A stretch of 46,907 nt of DNA. Source: Methylomonas methanica. GTDB taxonomy: Bacteria; Pseudomonadota; Gammaproteobacteria; Methylococcales; Methylomonadaceae. Position numbers and translations under genes: made by a program. The number at the start of each line of letters is the position of its first letter. The stretch's first letter is position 1. The stretch is taken from assembly GCA_001644045.1 (NCBI GenBank), contig LUUF01000081.1, forward strand, positions 1 to 46,907, in the 5' to 3' direction. This document shows, piece by piece, positions 37,554 through 46,596 of the stretch. Below the pieces are notes generated by a model. That model was given only the letters and a program-made list of their open reading frames with translations, searched no databases and had not been told where the DNA came from.

Positions 37554-39650
37554 TCAAACCACCATCTCCGCCTGCAACAACTTGATTTGATCCCTGACGC
37601 GCGCCGCATCTTCAAACTCCAGGTTTTTGGCATGCTGATACATTTTTTCTTCCAGCTGTTTCAAGGCCTTCGCTGCCTGTTTGGGCGTCATGGCCTTGTA
37701 ATTGCCGGCCGGTTCGGCGACTTTCGCTCTAGCGTTGGAAATGGAACCGCCGGAGCCGGGAATGGCTAGCTCCAGTATGTCTGTCACCGATTTGAAAATG
37801 GTTTTAGGCTGGATATTATGTTCTTTATTGAACGCTATCTGCTTATTGCGGCGGCGTTCGGTTTCGTCGATAGCCAATTGCATCGAGCGCGTGATTTTAT
37901 CGCCGTACAATATGGCTTTGCCGTTGGCATTACGGGCCGCCCGGCCTATGGTTTGCACCAGCGACACCAGCGAGCGCAGGAACCCTTCCTTATCCGCATC
38001 CAGGATCGCCACCAGCGACACCTCCGGTATATCCAAGCCCTCCCGCAACAAGTTGATGCCAACCAGCACATCGAACACACCCAGCCGCAAGTCGCGGATA
38101 ATCTCCACCCGTTCCACCGTTTCGATGTCCGAATGTAGATAACGCACCTTGACGCCATGCTCCATCAAATAATCGGTCAAGTCTTCGGACATGCGTTTGG
38201 TCAAGGTAGTGACCAGCACTCGCTCCTGCACAGCAGTGCGCTTGGCGATCTCGGACAACAGATCATCAACCTGGCTGGTGGCTGGCCGCACTTCCACAAG
38301 CGGATCAACCAAGCCGGTGGGCCGCACGACTTGCTCCACCACCGCGCCGGAGTGTTCTTTTTCATAGGGGCCGGGGGTAGCAGAGACATAAATCCGTTGC
38401 CCAACAATCCGCTCGAATTCTTCAAATTTAAGCGGTCGGTTATCCAAGGCTGACGGCAAGCGAAAGCCATATTCCACCAAGGTTTCTTTGCGCGAGCGAT
38501 CGCCTTTGTACATCGCCCCAATCTGCGGCACTGTGACGTGACTTTCGTCGATGATCACCAAGGCATCGTTGGGTAAGTAATCGAACATGGTCGGCGGCGA
38601 CTCGCCGTCTGCGCGACTGGATAAATGCCGGGAATAGTTTTCGATACCGGAGCAATAACCCACCTCCATGATCATTTCGATGTCGAACAGCGTGCGTTGC
38701 TCCAGACGCTGCGCTTCAACCAGTTTGTGGTTGTCGCGCAATTGTTCCAAACGCTCCGCCAACTCCAATTTAATTTTTTCCACGGCAGTCAGTAACTGAT
38801 CGCGCGGAGTAACGTAATGACTTTTCGGGTAAAGCGTGAAACGCGCCAAACGCTGGGTCACCTCGCCGGTCAGTGGATCGAACATTGATAAGCGCTCGAT
38901 TTCGTCATCGAACAACTCAATCCGCAAGGCCTGTTCTTCCGACTCTGCCGGAAACACATCAATCACTTCGCCGCGCACTCGATAAGTGGCGCGGCGCAGT
39001 TCGGTATCGTTGCGGGTGTACTGCATCTCAGCCAAACGCCGCAAAATATCGCGCTGCTTGATCATGTCGCCGCGCACCAGATGCAAGACCATCTGGAAGT
39101 AGGATTCCGGCTCGCCCAAGCCGTAAATCGCCGACACCGTGGCCACCACAATGGTATCTCGCCGCTCCAGTAAGGCCTTGGTCGCCGACAGGCGCATTTG
39201 CTCGATATGCTCGTTCAACGACGCATCTTTGTCGATAAAGGTATCGGAGGCCGGAATATAGGCCTCGGGCTGATAGTAGTCGTAATAGGACACAAAATAC
39301 TCGACGCTGTTGTCCGGAAAAAACTCCTTCATTTCACCGTATAACTGTGCCGCCAAGGTTTTGTTGGGGGCCATGATTATCGCCGGCCGCTGAGTTTGCT
39401 GGATCACGTTAGCGACGGTAAAAGTCTTGCCCGAACCGGTGACACCCAGCAAGGTTTGATGTAACTCGCCGTCATTAATGCCTTCCACCAATTCGGCGAT
39501 GGCGGTGGGTTGATCGCCGGCCGGTTGATAACGGCTTTGAATCTTGAACGGTTTATGCGCCGGGCCTTTTTTTTGCGGCTTTGCCTCTTCCACGCCTAGA
39601 ACACCGCTGATCGCTGACTGGCTAATCTCCATACGCCGCTTATCGCTCAT
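37554..39650 (-). CDS. uvrB: Excinuclease ABC subunit B
   Basis: The central DNA-damage verification helicase of nucleotide excision repair. The Walker A motif is [12 protein letters not shown], the beta-hairpin region [15 protein letters not shown] threads DNA, and VIIDESHVT is the DEAD-type box. [22 protein letters not shown] and QTIGRAARN are helicase motifs V and VI. The C-terminal UVR domain for UvrA/UvrC contact is complete ([28 protein letters not shown], two blocks). Compared with E. coli UvrB (673 residues), the 698-residue protein has about 25 extra N-terminal residues before [14 protein letters not shown], so a shorter start is possible. Confidence 0.97.
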   Translation of the reverse strand: MSDKRRMEISQSAISGVLGVEEAKPQKKGPAHKPFKIQSRYQPAGDQPTAIAELVEGINDGELHQTLLGVTGSGKTFTVANVIQQTQRPAIIMAPNKTLAAQLYGEMKEFFPDNSVEYFVSYYDYYQPEAYIPASDTFIDKDASLNEHIEQMRLSATKALLERRDTIVVATVSAIYGLGEPESYFQMVLHLVRGDMIKQRDILRRLAEMQYTRNDTELRRATYRVRGEVIDVFPAESEEQALRIELFDDEIERLSMFDPLTGEVTQRLARFTLYPKSHYVTPRDQLLTAVEKIKLELAERLEQLRDNHKLVEAQRLEQRTLFDIEMIMEVGYCSGIENYSRHLSSRADGESPPTMFDYLPNDALVIIDESHVTVPQIGAMYKGDRSRKETLVEYGFRLPSALDNRPLKFEEFERIVGQRIYVSATPGPYEKEHSGAVVEQVVRPTGLVDPLVEVRPATSQVDDLLSEIAKRTAVQERVLVTTLTKRMSEDLTDYLMEHGVKVRYLHSDIETVERVEIIRDLRLGVFDVLVGINLLREGLDIPEVSLVAILDADKEGFLRSLVSLVQTIGRAARNANGKAILYGDKITRSMQLAIDETERRRNKQIAFNKEHNIQPKTIFKSVTDILELAIPGSGGSISNARAKVAEPAGNYKAMTPKQAAKALKQLEEKMYQHAKNLEFEDAARVRDQIKLLQAEMVV

Positions 39651-39686
39651 TCCTGTAACCCTCTGAGGATTTTGGTCAACACCATG

Positions 39687-40913
39687 TTATTTACAAGCCG
39701 TTTCCGGTTGGTCATAGCCCAAAGTATCCAGCTCGGTCTTAGGATGCAAGAAGCCCTCCACCGGTGCGACGCCCACTAAGGAACGCGGCGCCGCCAACAA
39801 TACCGGTTGCCGCAATTGACCGTCCCAAGGGCGGAAGGATAACGGCATGCCCTTGTAGCCTTGCAACGCAAACGCCTCGGAGAACACATAATCCTTGATC
39901 GCTTGAGTTTGATTGGATTTGCTGCGGACGCTGGCCTCGCCTATGGCCCGCACCGCCAGATAGGCCGCATAGTCTTCCTCTTCCATCCAGCGGCCAGCGG
40001 TGTCCTTGAAGCGATTTTGCAATTGCACCGCACCCCATTGTTCATGGGTTCTGTGCCAGGCGGTGGCAACCAAACCCTGGGTACCGATTACCGGGCGCGG
40101 TTTCCAGGTTCGATAGTCCAGATATTCGCCAAACAGGCCCTGCTCGTCCGCTACGACCAACACGTCGTAATCATCGACTTGGGTAAATACCGGCACATCG
40201 GATTGGGCGGTCCGGCGGGCGTCGTAATCGTTAGTCCAGGCTTTTTCCGCAACCAGTTTGATGCCAAATTTTTTAGCCGCGCGTTTAATGGCCGCCGCGT
40301 ACAGTTTGTCTTCCGGCGTTGGGCCTATCACCAAAAACCAGTTTTGCCAGCGCTTCTTCAACATATATTGCGCCAGCGCATCGGCGCGCATCGCCCTGCT
40401 GGGTAATATGTGCAAGACCTGATGGCGGCAGTCTGTGCCGCGCAATTCGTCGTCGCGGGTGGCGGCATCGAACAATAATTTGTTTTTCGCGGCGGGTAAG
40501 TCGGCCAGCTTGTTCAACTGATCGGGTTGCACGTTCAATATCACCAGACCAATATCGTCGCCCAATTGATTGAAGGCCTGTTGTAAGTCGCCGCCAACCG
40601 GCACTAAAACCTTCTTCAGTTCGTAATGCTGGCCGGTGAATTGGCCGGTGGTATTGTTATCGGCAATCGCCAGTTCGGCACCGATTTTGCCCTTGTTCGG
40701 AATAAAGGGATCGAGATTAGACAAGGCCGGCGGCGACGCCAACTCTTGGCTGAAATAGACTATCTTGACCAATTGTTTTGCCGGTTCGGCGGGTTTAGCG
40801 GTCTGCACCGGTTTTGCGGGTACCGCTTTCTTGGTTGGCGCAGCGATTACATCGCCCATCAGCAGCGCAGCCATCCAACAAAAACAAAATAAAATCGACA
40901 CACTTTTTTTCAC
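39687..40913 (-). CDS. ABC-type substrate-binding protein of the PQQ-dependent alcohol dehydrogenase-associated family
   Basis: A 408-residue exported protein of the branched-chain amino acid binding protein fold. It resembles the family (TIGR03863) found beside PQQ-dependent alcohol dehydrogenases. The signal peptide (about 1-25) is followed by a Pro/Ala/Lys-rich linker. Family-specific blocks are PPALSNLDPF, GAELAIADNNTTGQFTG, RTWKPRPVIGTQGLVATAWH, DYAAYLAVRAIGEA, MPLSFRPWDGQLRQP and ELDTLGYDQPE. The usual partners (PQQ dehydrogenase, cytochrome, ABC permease and ATPase genes) are absent here. It lies 36 bases upstream of uvrB. A role in C1 or alcohol metabolism is inferred from the family only. 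Confidence 0.85.
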   Translation of the reverse strand: MKKSVSILFCFCWMAALLMGDVIAAPTKKAVPAKPVQTAKPAEPAKQLVKIVYFSQELASPPALSNLDPFIPNKGKIGAELAIADNNTTGQFTGQHYELKKVLVPVGGDLQQAFNQLGDDIGLVILNVQPDQLNKLADLPAAKNKLLFDAATRDDELRGTDCRHQVLHILPSRAMRADALAQYMLKKRWQNWFLVIGPTPEDKLYAAAIKRAAKKFGIKLVAEKAWTNDYDARRTAQSDVPVFTQVDDYDVLVVADEQGLFGEYLDYRTWKPRPVIGTQGLVATAWHRTHEQWGAVQLQNRFKDTAGRWMEEEDYAAYLAVRAIGEASVRSKSNQTQAIKDYVFSEAFALQGYKGMPLSFRPWDGQLRQPVLLAAPRSLVGVAPVEGFLHPKTELDTLGYDQPETACK

Positions 40914-41051
40914 AATTCGCAGCAGCCCGAAACCAAAACTCTATTTTAACGGATTCGCTTCAACCAGGTTGAGCCAATAATCGCGGGCCTCTATTGAATT
41001 TTAGCGGTATAACATCAATACTTAGCCACCTTTACATTCGCCGCGTTTGCC

Positions 41052-41441
41052 ATGTCAGAGCCAGACTTCTCTTTAGATTTTCTCGATCAAGAGGTTACGA
41101 TTGATAGCTCATGGTCTAACAAGCGTAGTGCGGTTCGCTATCTGCGCAACGACATACGCGCCGCGGTAAAGATCAAAAGCATGTGGTTTCCGCGCTTGTT
41201 TCCGGTAGTGTTGCGGGACATCAGCAGCCGCGGCGCGGCAGTATTTAGCGAGAAAAAACTGAGCAAGAATAAGCGAATATTCCTGTATCTGTTGTTCAAC
41301 GATGGTAGGCGTTTCGATATTGCTGCTCTGGTGGTGCATTGCGACCGAGAAAGGGGCCGTTACGGCATCAAATTCGACAACATCGAAAAATCTTTAGCCG
41401 AACATTTACTGCATACCCAAACCGATCTGCTATTCAGCTAA
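41052..41441 (+). CDS. PilZ-domain protein
   Basis: A 129-residue single-domain protein. The c-di-GMP-binding signature is complete: R25-x3-R29 (RSAVR) and D-x-S-x-x-G as DISSRG about 40 residues later. The rest is the PilZ beta-barrel (FLYLLFNDGRRFDIAALVVHC, GRYGIKFDNI), ending in a short helix. Such proteins pass c-di-GMP levels on to motility, exopolysaccharide or other targets. The MOSC gene follows after 12 bases on the same strand, probably in one transcript. Confidence 0.92.
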   Translation: MSEPDFSLDFLDQEVTIDSSWSNKRSAVRYLRNDIRAAVKIKSMWFPRLFPVVLRDISSRGAAVFSEKKLSKNKRIFLYLLFNDGRRFDIAALVVHCDRERGRYGIKFDNIEKSLAEHLLHTQTDLLFS

Positions 41442-41453
41442 CAACAAAACAAC

Positions 41454-42287
41454 ATGCCAGTACTCAGTCAAATTTATATATATCCGGTCAAATCGCTGGC
41501 CGGAATTCAGGTCGATCAGTGGCTGGTAGACAGCAAAGGCTTGCTGTACGATAGAAAATGGATGCTGGTCGACGCCGACAGACAATTCCTCAGTCAGCGC
41601 CGCTTGCCGAAAATGGCGCTGATCAAAACCCGCATTGCAGGCGAGCAATTAATTTTGTCGGCTCCCAATCAAACGGATTTAGCGCTGCCTTTGCAATCGC
41701 ACGACGGCGACGACATCGAAGTGGTGGTCTGGCACGACCGTTGTATCGCCAAAACCTGCGGCGTTGCCGCTGACGCCTGGCTGAGCGATTTTTTACAAAT
41801 CGATTGCCGGCTGGTTTACCAAACCGATCAAGATATTCGCAAGGTCGATCCCAAATATGCGTTGGACAGCGATCAAACTTCTTTTTCCGACGGTTTTCCG
41901 TTCTTGATCGTGTCGGAGAACTCCTTAAACGCCCTCAACCAAGCCATGCAGTCGGAAATCGACATGATTCGCTTCCGGCCGAATTTAGTGGTCGCCGATT
42001 GCGATAGCTATGCGGAAGATGCTTGGCGACGGATTACCATTAACGACATCGGCTTTAGATTGCCCAAGCCCTGCTCCCGCTGCTCGGTACCCATCATAGA
42101 TCCGTTAACGGCGGAAACCGGCAAGGAACCGCTGATAACGCTAAACCGTCTGCGTAAATGGCAAAACAAAGTCTATTTTGGGCAAAATGCCTTGCATGAT
42201 AAGCCGGGCAGTTTGTCGGTCGGGCAGGCGGTGATCATTGAGAAAATCGGCGAATCGCAGCCACCGTTATCGTCCAAGCCCGTTTAA
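41454..42287 (+). CDS. MOSC-domain protein (YcbX/mARC-like)
   Basis: A 277-residue protein with the MOSC N-terminal beta-barrel (SQIYIYPVKSLAGIQVDQW, YDRKWMLVDADRQFLSQRR) and the MOSC domain. The proposed molybdenum-coordinating Cys lies in KPCSRCSVPIIDP, and the ending GQNALHDKPGSLSVGQAV fits. MOSC proteins of this type carry molybdenum cofactor and reduce N-hydroxylated compounds with an electron donor. Unlike E. coli YcbX it has no C-terminal 2Fe-2S ferredoxin domain, so its electron partner must be separate. It shares a transcript with the PilZ gene, and a large inverted repeat follows. Confidence 0.9.
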   Translation: MPVLSQIYIYPVKSLAGIQVDQWLVDSKGLLYDRKWMLVDADRQFLSQRRLPKMALIKTRIAGEQLILSAPNQTDLALPLQSHDGDDIEVVVWHDRCIAKTCGVAADAWLSDFLQIDCRLVYQTDQDIRKVDPKYALDSDQTSFSDGFPFLIVSENSLNALNQAMQSEIDMIRFRPNLVVADCDSYAEDAWRRITINDIGFRLPKPCSRCSVPIIDPLTAETGKEPLITLNRLRKWQNKVYFGQNALHDKPGSLSVGQAVIIEKIGESQPPLSSKPV

Positions 42288-42320
42288 ACTCCTGCCATCC
42301 ATGGCGCCGGAGCTCTAGCA

Positions 42321-42377
42321 GTCGCAAGCCGTTAATATCGAGAGGTCACTCTCGGACTTTTAACGCTTGGTTGCGAC
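42321..42377. terminator. Long nested inverted repeat after the MOSC gene
   Basis: Three nested arms pair: gtcgcaa (42321-42327) with ttgcgac (42371-42377), cgttaa (42330-42335) with ttaacg (42360-42365), and cgagag (42339-42344) with ctctcg (42349-42354). It lies between convergent genes and probably terminates both, or forms a cruciform. Confidence 0.55.
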
Positions 42378-42399
42378 TACGATCAAAAGACGAAGAACA

Positions 42400-43023
42400 T
42401 CAGGCCTGTTTACGTTTCAGACCAAGGAAACCCAGCAATGCGCTACCCATTAGCCACACCGCGCTCGGCAGCGGAACGGCAGCAGGCGTGATTGAAGTGA
42501 CCAAATAGAAGGTACTATGATCGTCTCCCCATGCCCCGGCGCCGTTAGTATTAATGCTGTTGTAGTACCAGACCCATTGCGCGTTGGAATCGATACCCGC
42601 ATGAACACCCCAGGGAGATATTCCATTGGCGCCCTCGGCGACAATCGGTGCTGCTGCATTTGCCAGCGAATCTACATACATACTCCAACCGGTGCCGCCA
42701 GTTGAAATAGTATTTGCACCATTGCCGAATAAATAGTTGCTATCCGACAAAGTAAAAGTACCCAATGCCGCACCTGGGCCGCCTTGATTGGTGACTTTCA
42801 AAATCAGATATGAAACAGACGTAGAAGTTAGGCTGTCCACCGAAGAATATGTGCTGCCCCAATTGTTACCGCTTAAGATAGAAGCGCCACTAATCGAGGT
42901 TGCACTGGAGCTGATGTACTCTTCAAACGCATTGTCGGCCGTAAAAGCGCTGGTTAGCAAAGTAGACGCTTGAGCGCATGGAATTGCGCTTGCCAGAAGT
43001 AAAGCCGAAGCCAGTTTTTTCAT
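42400..43023 (-). CDS. PEP-CTERM sorting domain protein
   Basis: A 207-residue exported protein with an N-terminal signal peptide (about 1-20, ending AQAS). A Ser/Thr/Asn-rich middle follows, and the C-terminal PEP-CTERM signal VPLPSAVWLMGSALLGF is followed by LKRKQA. Such proteins are processed by an exosortase (EpsH type) and usually released into or attached to extracellular polysaccharide. The middle part has no family I recognise. No exosortase gene is in the window. The stop is followed by the large inverted repeat shared with the MOSC gene. Confidence 0.9.
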   Translation of the reverse strand: MKKLASALLLASAIPCAQASTLLTSAFTADNAFEEYISSSATSISGASILSGNNWGSTYSSVDSLTSTSVSYLILKVTNQGGPGAALGTFTLSDSNYLFGNGANTISTGGTGWSMYVDSLANAAAPIVAEGANGISPWGVHAGIDSNAQWVWYYNSINTNGAGAWGDDHSTFYLVTSITPAAVPLPSAVWLMGSALLGFLGLKRKQA

Positions 43024-43320
43024 TTTTCATATCCCGTTAAGTTGTGCGAGTAGCATAAGTTTATCACCTGGGAATTATTGATCAAATTGACCAAAAGGAT
43101 TATAGCCAAACATTCTTCCTGTACTTGACGCGAACCCACCGAAACAGGCCGATAGACCGGCCACCTATCAATTCGGGTTGATTAGCGAGGCGACCAAATG
43201 CAGATGCGCATCCGCTAATATTAGTAAGATGCCTGCAATACAAAAGGGTTTAGTGGCCTAGTCCCGGGGCAACAAGAGCGGAGACCGGTTTGCCGCAAGT
43301 TATAAAATACTGGAGTGAAT

Positions 43321-43626
43321 TTGTTTACCTTACCATCCATCTGGAACCTGCTTATTACCACCATCGTATTCATCTGGGTAGCCAAACGTGCCCGAGGTTT
43401 CCTGGATAATCAAGGTTTGTCCAATGGCACGACGCGCAGTCTGCTGGTGTTTACCTTAGCCTCGCTGTTGTCCTGGGGATCGGGCGAAGTCGTCGACTGG
43501 ACTGAAGCAAAAATTCAGGGCAAACCACAAACAGCTACTCGCTCAACGCAAGAAGATATTGCTCAGTTGTTAGAGGTTTTAAATCAAGTTCAGTCGGCAA
43601 ACCAAACCAAACCATCAATCGATTAA
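43321..43626 (+). CDS. Small membrane protein of unknown function
   Basis: A protein of about 101 residues that I do not recognise. Its N-terminus has a hydrophobic segment (SIWNLLITTIVFIWVAK) and a second one follows (SLLVFTLASLLSWGSG), so it probably spans the inner membrane twice. The C-terminal tail is polar and ends in a Gln-rich helix. The start is placed at TTG 43321, because ggag at 43312-43315 then has normal spacing; the GTG at 43315 would overlap that site. It is nine bases upstream of the next small gene, and the two likely form one transcription unit. Confidence 0.6.
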   Translation: MFTLPSIWNLLITTIVFIWVAKRARGFLDNQGLSNGTTRSLLVFTLASLLSWGSGEVVDWTEAKIQGKPQTATRSTQEDIAQLLEVLNQVQSANQTKPSID

Positions 43627-43635
43627 CCAGACATC

Positions 43636-44058
43636 ATGAAAATACTTCTATTAGGAACTACCCTGGCCTTTTGCTCCGCTGCCCATGCCGACAACTTTCT
43701 ATCGTTGAAAGCACCAAGCAAAGCCGATGCGGAAACCTGGCTGAATGCCTTTACCGATGCCCAAGACATGACCCGAGACGGGATAGTATTAAAAAGCAAT
43801 TTGAAGCGGGAAGAACTCTCCGAGTTGCTGAAATCGCTGCGGACAAAAGCGGAAACCTTGTTTGGCGACGTCGTGTCACCTTTGGGAGATTGCACTAAAT
43901 CGGTAGAGTCGGTTAACTGGTACTGGCAAACGCAAATATCGCTAATTACCGATCCGACGACTGATACCGATAGCAAGGCACTTAGCCTGGTTACCCTGGC
44001 CTGGGAAGGCGGTGAATATTACGCCACATGCTCTCGAATGATCAGTGCCTTGCCTTAA
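43636..44058 (+). CDS. Exported protein of unknown function
   Basis: A 140-residue protein with a clear signal peptide (MKILLLGTTLAFCSAAHAD, cut after AHA). The mature part is mostly helical and has two cysteines (GDCTKSVES and YATCSRMIS) that could form a disulfide in the periplasm. I do not recognise the family. Paired with the small membrane protein just upstream, it may form a membrane/periplasm pair. Confidence 0.65.
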   Translation: MKILLLGTTLAFCSAAHADNFLSLKAPSKADAETWLNAFTDAQDMTRDGIVLKSNLKREELSELLKSLRTKAETLFGDVVSPLGDCTKSVESVNWYWQTQISLITDPTTDTDSKALSLVTLAWEGGEYYATCSRMISALP

Positions 44059-44478
44059 CGTTGATCCGCATTCTTCTGACTTTCGTTAGGACTAGTCGAG
44101 ACGATTGGCGATAATTAGATAAGTTTTAATAAAAAGTCTGAACGTGACCGCGCCGGAATTATTCGGTTTATGAAATTGGTGGATTAGCGTTATCGACCCA
44201 AATCGGCCCGTCGAGTCTCTCCAAACCGGCCAGTCAGTCAAATCCAGTTTCTGCATATTGGAGGGCTACAAAGCAGCCATTGGCGACCGCACCCCGACTA
44301 TTACCTGCTGCTATCCAATTTCAATAGTTAAGGCAACCTGTGACTCAGGCGGCTGTCAGGTATTCGGCGAGCCTACATTGCCAATATAATCGCTAAAATA
44401 CTCCCCTGCCTGCTCTTAAAAAACACCGACCCTTCCAATTAAATTGATCGAATTTTGCACTTCCGTGGGGTAGGGTCC
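44059..44478. other. Gene-free stretch
   Basis: About 420 bases between the small exported protein and the hydroxylase gene. I see no credible coding region, RNA gene or long repeat. The composition is mixed, which is compatible with decayed sequence. Confidence 0.6.
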
Positions 44479-45315
44479 TTACTTGCTGGTGTGTTTACGA
44501 AATGGCATAAGCAACTGGTCTACCAAGGTTTCTGGCATTGGATTATTAATGCCGTAATGTTGCGGAAATTGCTTGCGTGGGAGATAAAACGTACCAAACA
44601 ATTTATCTACCCAGGGGAGTAATGCCGAGTAGTTTTTATTGATGACCTCGGGATTGTCGTTGGCATGATGCCAATGATGGAATGCCGGGCTGGTAATCAA
44701 ATATTCAAGGAAACCAAGGCGGATACGACAATTAGTATGGATAAAAAAACCCCAGGTGGTGTTAAATATCAGAATCATAGCCACTAGATCCAAGATGTCG
44801 TTGTCCGCTCGATGGCCTAGCCCGACAAGCAGCAGAAAAGTAGAACTGACTGTGCGGTCAAAGGCCAAATCAATAGGATGCGCCCGAGTATTCACTAGCC
44901 AATCAATCTCTGTCGGACTATGGTGGATAGAATGAAAGCGCCATAAATAAGGAATCTCGTGTGACCACCGATGTGCCCAATAATAGGCAATTTCCCCCAG
45001 CACTAATGTGGCTGCTAGGCGGGTCCAAAAAGGAAGTTCGCTAACCCAAGAGTAGAAATCATGAGGGATTTGAGTTTGTGCAATTTTCGCCGGGTAAAGG
45101 ACGGCCACTACAAAAAAAGCGGGAATAATACCGCCCATAAAGTAGTAGAAAAGGTCATCAATAAAATTTTTACGAAAGACTTTTTGTCTTTTTACAGGCC
45201 ATAAGCGCTCTAAAGGGATTAATAACAACATGATGATTAGCAGCCAAGCGGCTAGTCCGAAAAATCTTGTTGTACTCTCAGTAAGCAATTGTATCCATTG
45301 ATTTATCAGTTCCAT
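44479..45315 (-). CDS. Fatty acid hydroxylase / sterol desaturase family protein
   Basis: A 278-residue membrane di-iron enzyme. Hydrophobic segments at about 18-38, 55-77 and 95-115 precede the three histidine clusters that bind iron: HRWSHE, HSIHHSP and, towards the C-terminus, FHHWHHAND. An additional HTNC block is also conserved in the superfamily. Members hydroxylate or desaturate sterols, fatty acids, carotenoids or hopanoid-like lipids; the substrate here cannot be told. No sterol pathway genes are adjacent. It is in the same orientation as the PEP-CTERM gene upstream but is separated from it by a terminator. Confidence 0.9.
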   Translation of the reverse strand: MELINQWIQLLTESTTRFFGLAAWLLIIMLLLIPLERLWPVKRQKVFRKNFIDDLFYYFMGGIIPAFFVVAVLYPAKIAQTQIPHDFYSWVSELPFWTRLAATLVLGEIAYYWAHRWSHEIPYLWRFHSIHHSPTEIDWLVNTRAHPIDLAFDRTVSSTFLLLVGLGHRADNDILDLVAMILIFNTTWGFFIHTNCRIRLGFLEYLITSPAFHHWHHANDNPEVINKNYSALLPWVDKLFGTFYLPRKQFPQHYGINNPMPETLVDQLLMPFRKHTSK

Positions 45316-45338
45316 GCTTTACTCAATTTACATAAAAA

Positions 45339-45370
45339 ACGGCGCTTGTTGAGTTAAGCAAAAGCGCCGT
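45339..45370 (-). terminator. Rho-independent terminator after the second PEP-CTERM gene
   Basis: acggcgctt (45339-45347) pairs with aagcgccgt (45362-45370). On the minus strand the stem is followed by a run of six T, so it ends transcription from the PEP-CTERM gene before the hydroxylase gene. Confidence 0.8.
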
Positions 45371-45411
45371 ATTAATTCTATCAAGCTAGAATGCTGCCTG
45401 AACAATGCAGA

Positions 45412-46041
45412 TTAAATTGATTTGCGTCTGCCGTATCGGATCAAGCCGGCGATAGCAGAGCCGAACAACCAAATGCTAGCAGGAACGGGAACGGATGAAA
45501 CTTGCGTCAAAGTTACGCCATCGAGGTTAAGGATCTGGGGATTCGCGCCTGGCAGAAATGTTGCCAGAAACTTTAACGTCTCTGAAGTGTTGGTCGCAGT
45601 AAATTGCAGAGTATCGGTGACCCAGGTGGTGTTGGTTAAGGAGCTCAATCCAGTTTGGTTTCCAAAAGATACTTTCCATTGTGCCAAGCCATTAGGGTTG
45701 GTATGTTCTTCATTCGATTCAAATGACAGGCTGTAAGTTGCACCAACGGTTAGGTTATCAATGGTTTGATAAATACCACCAGCAGAAAATCTGGGTGCAA
45801 AGGCCTCTAAGTCCTGAATACCAAAATAAGAGCCACCGTCACTACTGAGGATGCCAGGCTCAAAAGTATTCCATAATTCGCCGCCAGGAGTGATTAAAGT
45901 CCAACCTGTTGGTTTACCCAAGGAAAAATTCATTGATCCATTGGTTACCAAATTTGTTACCGGCGACGCCTCTGTTGTTGAATTTAAGAGCAGAACAAGT
46001 GCTGCGGAGATTGTCGTTAATTTGTTATTAATATGCTTCAT
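45412..46041 (-). CDS. PEP-CTERM sorting domain protein with an N-terminal DUF642-like fold
   Basis: A 209-residue exported protein. The start is set at MKHINNKLTTISAAL (46041), which gives a standard signal peptide; a start 14 codons upstream would hide it. The mature protein opens with NLVTNGSMNFSLGKPTGWT, a pattern of DUF642/carbohydrate-binding-like beta sandwiches, with GGIYQTIDNLTVGATYSLSF and ILNLDGVTLTQV further on. It ends with the sorting signal VPVPASIWLFGSAIAGL and basic tail RYGRRK. It would be trimmed by an exosortase encoded elsewhere and may bind extracellular polysaccharide. A strong terminator follows. Confidence 0.88.
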   Translation of the reverse strand: MKHINNKLTTISAALVLLLNSTTEASPVTNLVTNGSMNFSLGKPTGWTLITPGGELWNTFEPGILSSDGGSYFGIQDLEAFAPRFSAGGIYQTIDNLTVGATYSLSFESNEEHTNPNGLAQWKVSFGNQTGLSSLTNTTWVTDTLQFTATNTSETLKFLATFLPGANPQILNLDGVTLTQVSSVPVPASIWLFGSAIAGLIRYGRRKSI

Positions 46042-46083
46042 GATTAAATCCCAAGTCGACTTGTTAAAATGAGCTTCTATCAC

Positions 46084-46442
46084 CTTTTGGCGTGTAAATC
46101 TGAAGCTGTATATTTCCTACCCCGACGAACTTTAATTGAGTAACATAGCGTTAAGCCAAAAAGATCCAGTTTAATCAAGCAAACTTAATACCAGTATGAA
46201 AATTGTTACTCCATTCATATTGATATGTAACAAGCAAATTTTACCTGCACTGGTCAGTGTAAAAAATACTGACGATAAAAGTGACTAGTCTTAACTTGCA
46301 CTCAGCGTTATTACACAATTTGGGTCACCAAAGGGCCTTATTCTCTTCGGATTCATCTCGCCGAAAGCGACCAGTTGTCACTGAGTTAAACCGACCCCTA
46401 GTTGACGGTCGAAGCTTTGCGCTCACTGTCGGCTGATATTAA
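46084..46442. other. Gene-free, repeat-rich stretch
   Basis: About 360 bases upstream of the PEP-CTERM gene without a credible gene. It contains several short palindromes (cactggtcagtg near 46252) and must include the promoter of that gene. I see no transposase remnant. Confidence 0.5.
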
Positions 46443-46581
46443 GATTCTGTTGAAAAAGTACCTTTCTTGGGAAATCGGGTTAGACCGAAAAATCAATTAT
46501 CAATAAAAACAGTACCTTAAAAACCTATAAGATTGCCAAATTAACCAAGAATGGAGAAAAACCGACTTTTTCAACACAATC
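46443..46581. mobile_element. MITE-like element, 139 bp, with 17 bp inverted ends and 5 bp target duplication
   Basis: The left end gattctgttgaaaaagt (46443-46459) and the right end at 46565-46581 are inverted copies with one mismatch. attaa flanks both sides (46438-46442 and 46582-46586) as a target duplication. The interior is A/T-rich and codes for nothing. It must have been moved by a transposase encoded elsewhere; the ends resemble those of DDE-type insertion sequences starting tgttgaaaaagt, but I cannot name the family. Confidence 0.75.
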
Positions 46582-46596
46582 ATTAAATTAGCTGCC

